This document shows positions 36,364 through 49,379 of a stretch of DNA of 64,000 bases, piece by piece. A program made the translations under genes and the position numbers. This DNA is from Labia minor (taxonomy: Eukaryota; Arthropoda; Insecta; Dermaptera; Spongiphoridae): NCBI GenBank assembly GCA_963082975.1, contig OY720344.1:90210107-90274106 (forward strand), in the 5' to 3' direction. The notes under the pieces are model-generated. The model worked only from the letters and a program-made list of their open reading frames with translations. It did no database searches and was not told the origin of the DNA. Numbering within the stretch: position 1 is the stretch's first letter; each line of letters opens with the position of its first letter.

Positions 36364-37714
36364 CAGGTATGGCGAACCTATGGCACGCGTGGCATGATTG
36401 GCACGTTTGAAAATTTTGATGGCACGCACAAAGACAAGATTATTTTTTGAATAATTTTATCTTTCTTTAATAGAAATGAGTTAAAATTGAAAAATACACA
36501 TTAAAATTTTAATTTGTGAAATTTGTAGTTCTAAATATTTATTTATCTATCTTAGTAGATGAAACCGGCAAATTTTACATTTTATTACTGAAATGTCGTT
36601 TGAATTCCCTCGCAATATAAAAACATTCATGATAAATACAGTGTATGCAGTTTGATGTTTGGTCTTTTGTTAATATCATTGAGTGTTGTTGCCGTACAAA
36701 TCGAATTGTTTAGGATTTGAAATTTTTTGCAAATCTTCACTTTTCATGACCTGGAGAATCCAATTTTGACTTTTCATGTCTATCATTCTATCCGAATCTT
36801 TGTCCAGAAAATTTTGAAGTTATAAACTCAAAATTGGTTGAGCCGATTACAATAAAATATTACCAGAATATTCTTATATGCTCTTATTTTAATATATGCT
36901 GTAAATTTTACCAATATTTATAAAAAATAAATAAATATTTTTTTAAAATTTATATCAAGCTTAACAAAGCTTTACTTTGCCCATAGAGACGGTTGGAAAA
37001 TAGTGCCAGAATCGCAATCTTTTCCTAGAATTTAGCACAGTTAAAACAAGAAATTGCAAGTGGTTCACGATATTATCTATATAAATTTGATTTTTGGGTC
37101 ATTATCTGTAAGGGAGAAAGATTTCATTTCGATATTTCACCAATAGTATTCCAACATGTATTAACAAACATCATTTATCTAAATAATTTACGAGAATTTG
37201 GTTGAAATTATATTGATGATATCTTAATAATTTCTGAAATTTTTGAATATCATCTGACATAGAGTTATTAGATAAAGTTATTAGAATAATAAAACGAGAA
37301 GGATTTTTTTAAAATGTCGAAATGAGAATTTGCCTAAAATTCAGTTAAATATTAGAAATTATATAATGAATCCACAGCACTACACACTAAAATCAATTAA
37401 AACATTTTCATACAATAAAAAAAAATAAAAAAAAAAATTAATAGACAATTTTTAGGAAAGAGATCTATTTTTACCACAAATAAATTCCACATTTTTTAAT
37501 AATCATTTTATTTTTTTTAGTATAAAGTTTGAAATTTAAAATTATAACACACTTTTAGTTATACAAAAATACTCGATTATATATTAACGCTAAAAGAGTT
37601 ACATGTGGTGGAAAAAAAAATCAATCAAGAAACAATTTTGTGGCACGTTAGTTACTTCAAAAAGATATTTTATAATTTTGTGGCACGGACATTGAAAAAG
37701 GTTCGCCATCCTTG
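36364..37714. mobile_element. hAT element 2 sharing the same target duplication
   Basis: The tips are CAGGTATGGCGAACC and, inverted, CAAGGATGGCGAACC; subterminal GGCAC motifs occur at both ends. It is flanked by CTCTAGGG at 36356-36363 (shared with hAT MITE 1) and again at 37715-37722. No hAT transposase is visible; the interior holds a gypsy-like RT fragment. Confidence 0.88.
36960..37365 (+). pseudogene. Gypsy-type reverse-transcriptase fragment inside hAT element 2
   Basis: Across stops the plus strand reads FDISPIVFQHVLTNI, then YIDDILIISEIFEYHL with the catalytic YxDD at 37209-37220, then KREGFFLKC-like residues. This matches the palm region of LTR-retrotransposon RT (gypsy clade pattern ATFQ...YLDDILIFS...EHL). 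LTRs were not found, so it is a heavily decayed fragment. Confidence 0.6.
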
Positions 37715-37722
37715 CTCTAGGG

Positions 37723-38509
37723 TATCCCGAAATAAAATTTGAATTAAATAAAATACACACTTTTTTCCATTTGCCCGGTGTGTAAATCCATAAATAATCC
37801 TATGTATATTTTATGATTCATTAAAATATATCAATTTAAAGACTAAAAACTGGGGTTTCGATTTAATTCGATTCTTGAATTAGTTTTGGAACACTAAAAT
37901 TTTATATATTGCTTTGTAATCCAGAAAATTGTCCACGGAAATTTTCTGAAATTCCTGGATTAATGAGTTTTTTGATCTGAAAATTAGGTAAACTTATTTT
38001 AATATGGATTTTCTTTATTAAAGTACCTGGTTTTGAGAAAAACATAATTATTTATATAAATATTAAAATTATATTAACAACAGCTTTAAATATTATATTA
38101 AAATTTATTGCTTTAATATATGTTCTCATTTAAAATGATAATCAAGTAAAAATTTCTTATTTCTACTAAAATATCTAATGGATATATGAACTTATAAATT
38201 TAATATTAAATTAGTTAAAATGTGTGATAACTTTTATATATAGAATAGATTATATTATTTATATTTAATTACTCATTAAAAATTAAAATAAAAAAAATAT
38301 TTTAATAATTCTGGGAATTTTTAGAATTATTATTTATGGATTTATTTATTGTTGACCGTGCATGAACAAGTTCTCAGAATGAATTCGCATAAATTTATAT
38401 AAATTATCATTAAAAATTTTATTCCAAAATTTAAACTGTAGGTATTTTTTTTAATAAATAAATTGATTGATGATCTATAATTTTATATTCTAAATCTAAA
38501 TAGAGAAAA
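37723..38509. other. AT-rich stretch
   Basis: Nothing recognisable. Confidence 0.4.
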
Positions 38510-38519
38510 TTATAAGATG

Positions 38520-38777
38520 TACGGAGGATATTTATAATAATAGTTGCTTGACGATGATTTAGTGCTTCTCTCAGAAAGTAAATTCAAAATTCAACAAATG
38601 TTAAACTCTTTGGAGATATATTCAGATACAAAACATCTTAAAGTAAAGTTAAGAAAAACGAAAATTCTATCATTTCAAAGAAGCAATAAATCTAGAAAAT
38701 TAAATCTCTTCTACTTCAAAGATCATATAATCGAAATAACAAACAGCTATGATACAAAAAAATTGAATATGGTATAA
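38520..38777 (+). pseudogene. LINE reverse-transcriptase fragment
   Basis: An open stretch begins DDDLVLLSESKFKIQQML and continues KLRKTKILSFQ, matching the YADD-to-thumb segment of non-LTR RTs (YADDLVLLSES...LNLKKTKVM). The Tyr-Ala of the YADD box is replaced and the upstream palm is missing. About 78 codons remain open. Confidence 0.7.
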
Positions 38778-38964
38778 AAATTATGTAATTAATGTGAAAT
38801 AAATATAATTTTGCTGGAGAGGGGAACCAAATAATGATTTCTAAACACAAAAAAGGACGCAATACATTATTTTGAAGATGTAAATATTTTATTCCATTTT
38901 TGGTTTGTAAATATAATAATATTATAATATAATATAAAAAAGTAAATTTATTTAATATTAAGCG

Positions 38965-39735
38965 AAGGAAAAGATCTATCGATCTCTGTGATTCTACAGA
39001 ACTCGAAAGTTCTTAGCCGTAGCAACCATATTTCTCCAAGTGTCCCTATCTTGAGCTATAACTCCTACCCTCTCATCCCTTCCTACCTTTTCCATCCACT
39101 ATATCCTTGGTCTTCCAAGCGGGCGTTTCCCAATCGGTTCTACCACCAATATATCTTTCGCCATTCTTTCCTCTCCCATTTTAGCCACGAGGTCTGCCCA
39201 ACTCAGTCTTCTCGATTTTATAACTCTAACTATGTCTGGAGATGCTTAGAGATGCATTTCCTGGTTATGCAGTCTCCGCCATTCCCCGGTGATCTCATCT
39301 TTCTTTGGCTCATAAATGATCCTATTCTCAAATACTCTCGTCTCCTAAAGTCATAGACCATGCCTCACACCCATATAATACCACCGACAAAATAATTGTT
39401 TTATATATTTTAATTTTGATCCCCTTTGATAATAATTTTTACGAGACTGCATGATAAGAGGCGTTACTCAATTGCAACCTTGATTTAAATTCTTCTCGAA
39501 TATTATTATCCTTCGTGATCACAGATCCTAAGTATTTAAATTTTTCTACATTTTCAAATTCTACGTTTTGTATGTTAAGACTTTGTGTGTTAATACTATT
39601 CCTCTCTGTTACTAAATACTGTTTCCAGTCTCACCTCTTTCCTACTTCGATTAATTTTTCTATCCTATCTTTAATTGCAATTGCCGAATCTCAAATTATA
39701 TTTAAGTTGTCTGCGTAATCTAATACTTGAAAAAG
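38965..39735 (-). pseudogene. LINE ORF2 3' half (RTE-like), decayed
   Basis: The minus strand reads YADNLNII (YADD with Asp to Asn), KFKYLGSVITKDN, LSVVLYGCEAWS, EITGEWRRLHNQEM, SPDIVRVIKSRRLSWADLVA, EPIGKRPLGRPRIQWM and AQDRDTWRNMVATAKNF. This is the familiar order from RT thumb to C-terminus of RTE-like LINEs. A few stops and frame changes are present. The 5' part is missing, as usual for truncated LINE copies. Confidence 0.85.
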
Positions 39736-41972
39736 GAAAAGATTATGTTTATAAATTGTGGTTATGCAGCTGGAAAGAGATAAACTATTTAATTATGATT
39801 GTGTAGTGTAGTGAGAACAAAATCAGAGAGATATTATAATATAATCCAAAGGAGTTTATCTGTATCTAGTTTCTTTTCTTTTTTAACATTTTTCGACACC
39901 TAGATGATAATGAGAATTTGAGAGATAATCTGTTAATTACTGATATTTTAACTTTTTTTAAAACTAATTAGGAAACCTTTTAATGGCTCTTTTAGGCACG
40001 AGTTCATAGCATCTTAAGCCTTTACATTAAAAAGGTAATTGGATGCCACCCCATGTTCCATGGTAATTACTCAAGTTGCCTACTTTTCTAAACTAAAGAG
40101 AAAAAAAATGCTATTAATCATCAATTTTCTTTTTTTTTTTTTTATTAAATAATTATTAATATTCTTTTAAAATGAATTTAATTATATTTTATTATAATCT
40201 TGTTTATAATATAATTCTGCTATTTTAATATTATTTGGTTGAAGCTAATTGTATTATTAAAATTTGATTTTAATTAAAAAATAAATAAATAATTTTAGCT
40301 TTTATAATCAAATTTCTATAATAAACCTATAGAATTTTTAATACCTAAGTAAATCCTTTTTAAATACTTCTTTCTAATTCAACTTTAGAAAAGGGATTAA
40401 TGTGAAAACCCTCGCTTACAATCTATTTAGAAGACTAAAACCCCAAAATCAAATCTGTGCATGCATGATTCTAAAGCGAAAGGAGGCCAAATGAGAAAAT
40501 TAAATCAGAGGAGATTGTATTTTAGTTATTTAAATGAAAGGGTGCATTTATGGAATTTGAATAAGAAAATTTAAGAGAAATGACTTTACATTAAAACACA
40601 ATTTAGAAAGGATTTATTAGTTCAAATATAATATATAATATATCGACCGAGGCTTTTGTTACATAAAATATTTGTAAAATTGGTCTATTTTGAAAGATTA
40701 TATTAAAATATAACAAATTTAATTTTAAAAGTAAGGTATTAAAAATATAATTAAAATTTAAGTTAAATTTACATACAAATTGAATGTCCCTTATTTTTTT
40801 ATAATTAAATTAATCCATAATTATTATTATTATTATCATCTATTATTATTAATATTATTAAAGGATGTGGTTTTAGGTCATTTATAATATATAATAATAA
40901 GAAAATTAATTAACTTACAATCAAATCATAATTAATTTATAAATAATTAATTATATGATTATTTTTTAAAATAGGTAGATGATAAATATATTTTTTATAG
41001 TTTACATTTATAAATAAATAATATAAATATATAATTATGATAAAATTTGATTGCAAATAAAAAGAATGAAATGCAGTGTTGTTATAATTCAATTAAATTG
41101 TTAGTATAAAATCTTTAAAGAACAATGGATGACATTGAACATTTCGAATAGTGGTGAGAGGTTGTGTGACAAGATATATAAATCAGATGTAGAGAATGAA
41201 TATAAATTCATTTTTCTTATAACACTACATTTTTGGTTAACTGACTTATGACAGACATTGTATAATATACAAATCAAAAGGCTCTAATAATATTTTTAGA
41301 GAGGTTGAAAATAGCCCGCCCTTTTTCCTATAAGATAGGTTAATAATAATAAAAAAGTGAAATTAAAATTTTTGAAAAGTAGAAAAAGTGTCTAAATATT
41401 TATGAATCCATAATTTTAAAAATTTTATTATGAGTATATAAGATACAATAAAAGAGTAGATAAGTTATGTTTTGAAAGTAATTATGTGAAGTTAAATATT
41501 TTTCCTTCCTTTAAATTAAATTGAAAACAAAAACAATTTCTATTAAGATAATATATATATATAATATAAAAAGTGACTTATATATATGAGATATGGTTTC
41601 TGACATTGAAGAATGAAAATAGATTTATAATGTTCGAGAATAATATATTTAGAAAATGATGAACTGGTGAACACAATATAAAGCAGAGATGCATTATTTA
41701 TTGGAAAAAAAGATAAATAATTAAAGAATGCGTAAATGGGTCAGCTCGTTCGATTGAAGAAAGATTAGACAATGTAGAAGGGGAGATTGCAAATTTAATG
41801 CAAGAATATTATGAATATAGATTTTAAGGAAATGGATTTTGCAGGGATCAAAATGAATGAGATGTGACAGAGGGTTAATCATCCATGTCATTCCAATCAA
41901 GGCTTACTTTGATTGATAAAATCTAAATACTTTTAAAAATTTTTTAAATTTAATTCAAATAAAAAATAAAAT
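39736..41972. other. AT-rich intergenic stretch
   Basis: No gene. Long A/T runs and ATT repeats near 40820-40860. A moderately complex segment at 41650-41900 is not recognised. Confidence 0.4.
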
Positions 41973-42545
41973 CTGGAGTGTCTCCACTCGACTATCTTGT
42001 AAATTTGAATTGGTTTAAATTGAATTTAATTAATTATAAATTATAAATTAAAATTAATAAATAATTTTTATTAAACCAGATCGTTTGGCTCATTGTTGAT
42101 GGCATAACGCCACATGCTGGGGCGTGATTTGCAATGTTAAAAAATTAATTCCGGTACTTTCAGCGTTTCAATCAAGCTGAAATTCTATATATAGCAGTTT
42201 GATACAATTTTTAATCATGTGAAAAACTATCAAACATAAATCTTTATTTTTACGGTCAGTATAGAGGAAAAAAGATCAAAACGTGGTAGGTAATGACCCA
42301 CTTCCGGATGAGCTACATTTCTAAAAAGTTGATAGAAAACTACGAATTTTGAATAATGCCCGTGTACCAAATGTCATTATTGTAGCTCAAACCGTTTTTG
42401 CGTAATCATGTTTACACACACTCCTACAGACATTTTCCTCAACCTTAGTGAAAATGACTCAGGAACCTTCAAAACGTATAAAAACATCAAAATCTCGACA
42501 TCGAAAATTTAAATGATCGCAATACTATCTCTGGGGAAATAGTAA
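41973..42545 (-). repeat. Helentron-like repeat family A, copy 2
   Basis: It opens with CTGGAGTGTCTCCACTCGAC and closes with a decayed ACTATCTCTGG...ATAGT hairpin; the internal microsatellite is almost lost. Middle landmarks are CCGGTACTTTCAGCG and CTATATATAGCAGTTT. Confidence 0.85.
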
Positions 42546-43375
42546 TAATAAATAATAAAAAAAATCGAATTAAATATATTTTTTATTTTTTAAGAATATT
42601 GATGTTGGTAAAATTTTATTTGTGAATAAAGCAAAAAAAAAAAAATCTTTAAATAATATTTTAATTTCATAGAAACGGTGAAAGCATAATTTATAGGTTT
42701 TCAAGTAAAGGGGCAGAAAATAATGTACCATTTATAGAAGAGGAGCATAAAGCATTCTATGAATAGCTGGTTAATCTAATCTAAAAGTCAAGATGAAGAT
42801 CGATATTCAGTAAAATTGGAAACCATGAAGGGAATCTCCAGGGAGTTGATTTTAAAGCCCAAGAGATTCGTTTACTACTATATTATTATAAGATTAAGAT
42901 AATGTTCATTAAAGTTATAATGGTGATGCCTTTAAAGGGAATATTATTTTTTCTTAAATGATTAGGATGCAAAGACTTTTAACTGACTCAACTGGTTTGG
43001 AGATTCTAAGAAGAAACAAGATAAAAAGTTGGCTTTATGTGAAGAAAGTGCTGATCAATAGAAATTCGATGAGCGTTAAGATGGTCCATGAATTTTTAAG
43101 TTAAATGTTTTTTAACAAAACCAAGTTCTTTTTGAAATTATATATATATATATATATATAATTATTATAGAAATATAGAAATTTATTTCTATTTTCTGTG
43201 AAAAATAAATCAATAAATTAAAAACATTTGTTAAAATCTAATTAATTATTTAATTATTAATTATTTATCAATAAAATTATTTATTATTTATTTACAATAT
43301 TTGTTCTTTATTTTTATTTTTATTAGTTTTAATGTTAGGAGACAAAATGTTGTATTGTTTGCCTAAATGAATGTG
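42546..43375. other. Unidentified intergenic stretch
   Basis: The sequence at 42660-43100 is less repetitive than average, but no frame or motif is convincing. Confidence 0.35.
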
Positions 43376-43383
43376 ATCTAAAG

Positions 43384-43755
43384 GAGGGGTCGGTAACCTG
43401 GTGCCCGCAAAGCCTTTTTCAAGTGCCCGCTTTCGAATTTTACTAAGTGTTAAATTATTACTAAGTATAATATTAATTTAAAGCCATGACACAAAAAAGG
43501 TAACATTTTCGATTTTTTCAAAAAAAAAAGAAAAAAAGGTAAAATGTTTTTGCGATCAGGCTCTTACACATTTTCGGTTTTTTCAATATGGCTCTAAAAA
43601 AAAAGAAAAGGTAAAAAAAAAAGTTTTTTTCCGATTTGGCTCTTAAAGATTTTCGATTTTTCAATATGTCTCTAAGTATCACCAAGTGTGCCTACCCCTG
43701 TTATATTATTATTTCAGTAATGTGCCCGACTATTGAAAAAGTTTGCCGACCCATG
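43384..43755. mobile_element. hAT MITE 3
   Basis: The tips are GAGGGGTCGG and, inverted, CATGGGTCGG, with GTGCCCG motifs near both ends. The flanking octamers ATCTAAAG (43376-43383) and ATTTAAAG (43756-43763) differ by one base, fitting an aged hAT target duplication. 372 bases, non-coding. Confidence 0.82.
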
Positions 43756-43763
43756 ATTTAAAG

Positions 43764-45166
43764 TATTTTTTTAATGAAAAAAATTCAAATTATATCTTTA
43801 GTATTAAATTAAACATATAAGATTATTATTTTCATTATATTATTATTTATTAAGGCTCATAATGATTATATTAGTATTTTTAATTAAAATAATCTCTAAA
43901 AAATAATAATAAAGAAATATCACATATTGATGAAAAATTCATTATTATACAAATCATGGAATTCTACAGTATTTAACAAATAAGTAAATCCAATCCAGAT
44001 TTATCCGGATTGTATGACGTGACCCTGGCAGACTACGTTTTTAATCATTAATTATTATTTAACTTAATTATAGGCGTAGAGCTATCTTATTTATATTTAA
44101 ATCTTGATATTTCATATTTTAATTATCAGTTTTACAAGTGTTTCAGATTTTTCGTTATGCTTATTTTATTTTATATTTTTTTTAAGAACCTTATACAATG
44201 AATAATAAAATTAAATGTATATGGTTTTATTAAGGAAAATATAATAATGAGTAATTTTGAAACTATTTGTGGTTTGAATTTTGATATACTTATAAATTTG
44301 ACAAGACATTTTGATTAAATGAATGGTAATTGGCCGTCGCATGTTAGTTGCAAAAATATATATAAATATATAAATATATTTACTAGTAAATTATAAATAA
44401 TACAATAAATTAAAATTATAATCCCTTTCAAAAGATTTTGAAAACATGATAAACCATTATTTATCCAATTTAAGAGCATAAAAACATTTTTCTTGAATTT
44501 TTAGATACTTTTACAATTAGTTATTTTGAGCCGAAGAAAAAGCATTTGATTTATTATTTTTTTTTATTTTCTTTTCTTTTAAGGGTACTTAGTCGAAGGC
44601 CATTTTCGACGAATATACACATTCTCACATTTATTTTTTTAACAAATATATCATATGTTTCCTTTAACACATCAAAACACTTTTTAAAAAATGGGTAATA
44701 GTTATTTAACTCATCTGAAATATGATTCAACCCAAGTCAATTTTTTTATGTTAACCCTGAAATTGAATAAATTTCATGTTCATTCATGTGGAAAATGATA
44801 TATGTGTCGTTAAAATAAAATTAAACCATTGGAATTTCAAATGTGATAAAATTTCACGAATCATGTTCATATATCCAATATCCAAAAGTTAAGATAAACA
44901 AGACTAAATAGAAACAAACAACGAAATTAAATTATCTCAGAGTCAAGGTTCTAAATAAAAAGAGAGAGAGAGAGGGTTAAGTAACAAAAGGTGTCTTTGA
45001 GATGTGACTCAATGAAAAAAAAATATACAACAAAATTAATTTGCATAGCCGTAGTACAAATAAGTACAGAGTAAACAAAAACCAATCTTCAAGAAATTAC
45101 CAAAAGATTAAATAACTTTTTATAATCTTCGAGGAGTAAGTATATATATATATACCAATTTCTTCT
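43764..45166. other. AT-rich intergenic stretch
   Basis: A GA-rich run lies at about 44962-44977. No gene or element is identified. Confidence 0.4.
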
Positions 45167-45346
45167 TTATAAGAATATTTTTTTTCTCATATTAAAGACA
45201 CTCGATAGGGTTTCAAGTTTCAAGCTTTATGTGCATTACGGTTGTTACACCATTAGAAGCTTGAGAAGAAAATTTTCTAAGGCAATATATATAACAACCT
45301 GAAACTTCACCGATTAACTTTAATATGAAAAAAATATTCTTATTAT
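45167..45346. repeat. Short foldback (inverted repeat)
   Basis: The left arm TTATAAGAATATTTTTTTTC...CATATTAAAG pairs with the right arm ending CTTTAATATG...AATATTCTTA. Arms are about 55 bases with mismatches and the whole is 180 bases. It may be a MITE; no target duplication is clear. Confidence 0.5.
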
Positions 45347-45811
45347 TATATATATTTTTAAGTTCCATTTTAGCTTATATTAATATATCAACCATGGAAG
45401 CCATTGTTGAAAAATCAAAATTAATGCTTATAAATATTATAATATAGGTAGGTAATATTATAATTGTGTGCTTTTAAGACTTTCATTATATTATATAGTA
45501 GATATTTACTTTAAAAAGACTAATTATAAGAATCGGGCAAATTTGAATGTATAAACCAATAAATGGGTTAACTGAAGTTGTAGAGATTCTAGAAAACCAT
45601 ATAAGTTTGAAAATATACATTCTTTAATACAAATTAATAATTTTGATGATTAGATAGAACATACATCTGTGATATTTGAATTATTTTATTTTTATTTTTA
45701 CTGAAATATTAAAATTTTATATATAAATGGATAAACCTAATGAGTTGGAAAGATTAAGCCCTTCATTGTAATTTTTATTTTTAAATTAATATAAACTTTT
45801 GAAATAATTAA

Positions 45812-46440
45812 CTGGAGTGTCTCCACTCGACTATCTTGCAATTTTAATTGGATTAAATAACATAATATATTATATTTAAATTAAATATAAATTATTATAA
45901 TTATAAATTATAAACTAAAGTTAATAAATAATATCTGTTAAAGCAGCGCATGTTTGGCTCGTTGTTGATGGCACCACGTCACGTGTTGGCGCGTGAGATT
46001 TGCAGTGTTAAAAAATTAATTCTGGTACTTTCAGCGATTCAATCAAGCTGAAATTCTATATATAGCAGTTTTATACAATTTTTAATCATGTGAAAAATTA
46101 TCAAACATATATCTTTATTTTTATGGTCACTTTAGAAGAAAAAAATCAAAACGACCCTCTTCCGGTTGAGCTACATTTCTCAAAAGTTGATAGAAGACTA
46201 CGAATTTTGAATAATGCCCATGTAACAAATTTCATGATTCTAGCTCAAATCGTTTTTGCGTAATCTTGTCTACATACATACATACAAACATACATACATA
46301 CATACACACACACAAAGAGAGACATTTTTCTCAACCTTGGAGAAAATGATTCAGGAACCTTCAAAACGTATAAAAACATCAAAATCTCAACATCGAAAAT
46401 TTTCGTGATCGCAATACAATCTCTGGCGATATAGTAAAAA
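45812..46440 (-). repeat. Helentron-like repeat family A, copy 3
   Basis: A full-length copy: CTGGAGTGTCTCCACTCGAC start, CACGTCACGTG-containing middle, TATATATAGCAGTTTT, a TACA-type array (46268-46316) and the terminal ACAATCTCTGGCGATATAGT hairpin followed by A residues. Confidence 0.88.
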
Positions 46441-47369
46441 TGAATATAAATATTAAAATAATTTTGTTTTAATTCAACCTTGTAGTATTATATAGAAAAA
46501 CGTTATTTTATTTAAAGGTATTCAATAAGCGTATTTCTTTAATAAATTAAGATAACTTTAAAACTACATTTCTTGAAAAAAAGAAATTATGATCTGAATA
46601 GGAAGTAAAAAATTGTAAATATAAAATGTGTGTGTGTGTGAATATAAAATATAAATAATGATCTGAATTAAAAAGGGTATTAAGGTTAAAGAATCAAATA
46701 AACAAAAAAAAAGGATAATAAATAAAAATCAATAACTTGAAATTAAACAGATAAAAGGGATAAAAAAAGTTTTTTGTAGTCATGCAATTTTGATTAAAAA
46801 TTCCAATTCTTTCTTTTTTAAAAAAAAATAATAGTAAAATTTTTTAAATATAACTATTAATATTGACTCTATAAATTAGATAGAAATAGATTATTACCTA
46901 TATCATTGGTTTAACTTTAAATAATTGGAGGTAGTCTTGACTTAATAATTTATTGATTTTTAATATTGCAAAATTTTTGATCTTATTGATAGTGAAATCA
47001 TTTATCAAACACTTTGTGATAATAATTAATTAAATAAACTAAATAGTAATACCATATTATAATCATAGAAGTTATCCAAATAAATAAAAATACATATCAG
47101 GAATTATTTTGATTTTAGAATAATGTTTATTATTTATGAAATATAAATTATAAACTGATAATTCTTTTTTTTAATAAACAGAATAAGTAAATATAACAAA
47201 ATAACATTTATAACATATAATATATTTTTTTAGTATTATAATATTTTGTTAAAATATTTTATTCCTGTGTAATTATGGCTTGACAAGGACGGGAAAATTA
47301 ATTTTCACCTCAACCTGAGGGATCAATAAAATAATTTCTATTTAATGTAGAGATTATACTCTCATATAC

Positions 47370-47421
<52 letters not shown>

Positions 47422-47574
47422 CAATATGTTCATAAAATAAAATACATATCTCATATGTGTATAAAATATATATCATATATATAATATATACAACTTACAT
47501 TTTCTCAATTTCATGTCAGATAGATTTTAATGGATTTAGAAACTTTATTAAATAAAAAGAATAATTTTTATTTT
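46441..47574. other. AT-rich stretch with a TA microsatellite
   Basis: The TA array spans about 47373-47416, and a short GT run lies at 46628-46640. No gene. Confidence 0.4.
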
Positions 47575-48185
47575 TACTATCTCGCCAGAGATAGTATTGC
47601 GATCACGAAAATTTTCGATGTCGAGATTTTGATGTTTTTATACGTTTTGAAGGTTCCTGAATCATTTTCTCTAAGGTTGAGAAAAATGTCTCTCTCTCAC
47701 TGTGTGTGTATGTATGTATGTATGTATGTATGTGTGTATGTATGTAGACAAGATTACGCAAAAACGGTTTGTTACATGGGCATTATTCAAAATTCGTAGT
47801 TTACTATCAAATTTTGAGAAATGTAGCTCATTCGGTAGAGGACCATTACCTACCACGTTTTCAATTTTTTCCTCTAAAGAGACCGTAAAAATAAAAATAT
47901 ATGTTTGATAGTTTTTCATATGATTAAAAATTATATAAAACTGTTATATAGCTGTTATTCAGCTTGATTGAATCGCTGAAAGTACCGGAATTAATTTTTT
48001 AACATTGCAAATCACGCCCCAGCATGTGGCGTGATGCCATCAACAATGAGCCAAACACGCGCTGGTTTAATAAATATTATTTATTAATTTTAATTTATTA
48101 TTTAATTAATTAAATTTAATTTAAATATAATATATGTTATTTAATCCAATTCAAATTGCGAGATAGTCGAGTGGAGACACTCCAG
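47575..48185 (+). repeat. Helentron-like repeat family A, copy 4 (inverted relative to its neighbours)
   Basis: A full-length copy in the opposite orientation: hairpin ACTATCTCGCCAGAGATAGT at 47576-47595, GTAT-type array at 47701-47748, and the far end GAGATAGTCGAGTGGAGACA finishing CTCCAG at 48185. Open frames across it are fortuitous. Confidence 0.88.
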
Positions 48186-49379
48186 TTTTTTAAATATATT
48201 ATGATCTCAATTATTATTATTTATCAATATTCGAATAATACGAATTCCATATTCAATCTATAATATTGATTAACCAATCAAACAGAAACTAGTCCTATAT
48301 TAATCAAATATATTATATATATCAGTTGTTAGTGATATAATAAAGGGGCGTAATTTTTAATCAAGGACTTCAAACGGTTCTTATAATACCATAAAGTGAT
48401 TTGCTATAAGGTGATTATAAAGTTAAATTATATATTATTAATAATAAATATTGTATAAGAGGATAAAACAAAATGTTTCAAATTATTAAAACTGTTTTTT
48501 ATTTTGTTCTATTAATGAAGAGATTGAAATAATTATAAATCCTTTATGTAGCATTTAATGTCAAGTACAATTACATCACGGTAGGAATTTTCTAATCACG
48601 AGATTAGTGAAATCAGTAACCACAGTTGGAGAGCATTTCCTCCTCTCAACATTAAACATTTCCATAATCATTAAAGTTATAAATAGAAATTCTAACATGG
48701 AATTTCGACCTGTTGATTAATTCTATATCCTCTTTGTGCTATTATTATGGTAATAGTGATGATGAAGATCACATTCGTCAAACGATAGTATTTCTCATTC
48801 ATTCTATTATTATTATTTATTTATTTTTTATTTTGTTGAATAGAAAAAAATATACTTTATATTATTTAAGAAATTAATATTTATAGCAATAGAATAAGAA
48901 AAATTTATTTAAAATTTGAAAATTACAATAGAGGAAATTTTAAAGTGTTTTTTATTTTCAATGATAACCAATTTCAAAGGAATCGATATTAAATTAATGG
49001 AAAAATTCAATTTATATTATTCTAATATTGACAGACATGTAAATGAGTCATTCTATTATTAAAGATAATGGATATGGGGGATACATTTTCGGATGAAATG
49101 AAATTTCACCAGCAGGCACAATAAAGAATAAATTATTAAAACATTTATTTTTAGTAAAAATTAATTTTAAAAAACACCTACAAAATTATTATAAGCACAA
49201 AATAAATGAAATATTGAAATTTAATTTTTATATGATATATATATATATCATATAAAAATTAAATATATATATATATATTATATATTATTATTATATTAGT
49301 CTGTGGGGTTATATATTTGTCTAGAGGTACCTACTACCATTTTTTTTAATCGAACTGAAATCTTTTAGGGCCATATTTT
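48186..49379. other. AT-rich stretch
   Basis: No gene or identifiable element. Confidence 0.4.

Noticed and set aside
39515..39718. Plus-strand open frames over the 39-kb LINE
   Set aside because: They are antisense to the LINE ORF2 relic, which has clear RT motifs on the minus strand.
47530..47919. Overlapping open frames at 47.5-47.9 kb
   Set aside because: They lie inside a family A repeat and owe their length to the GTAT microsatellite.
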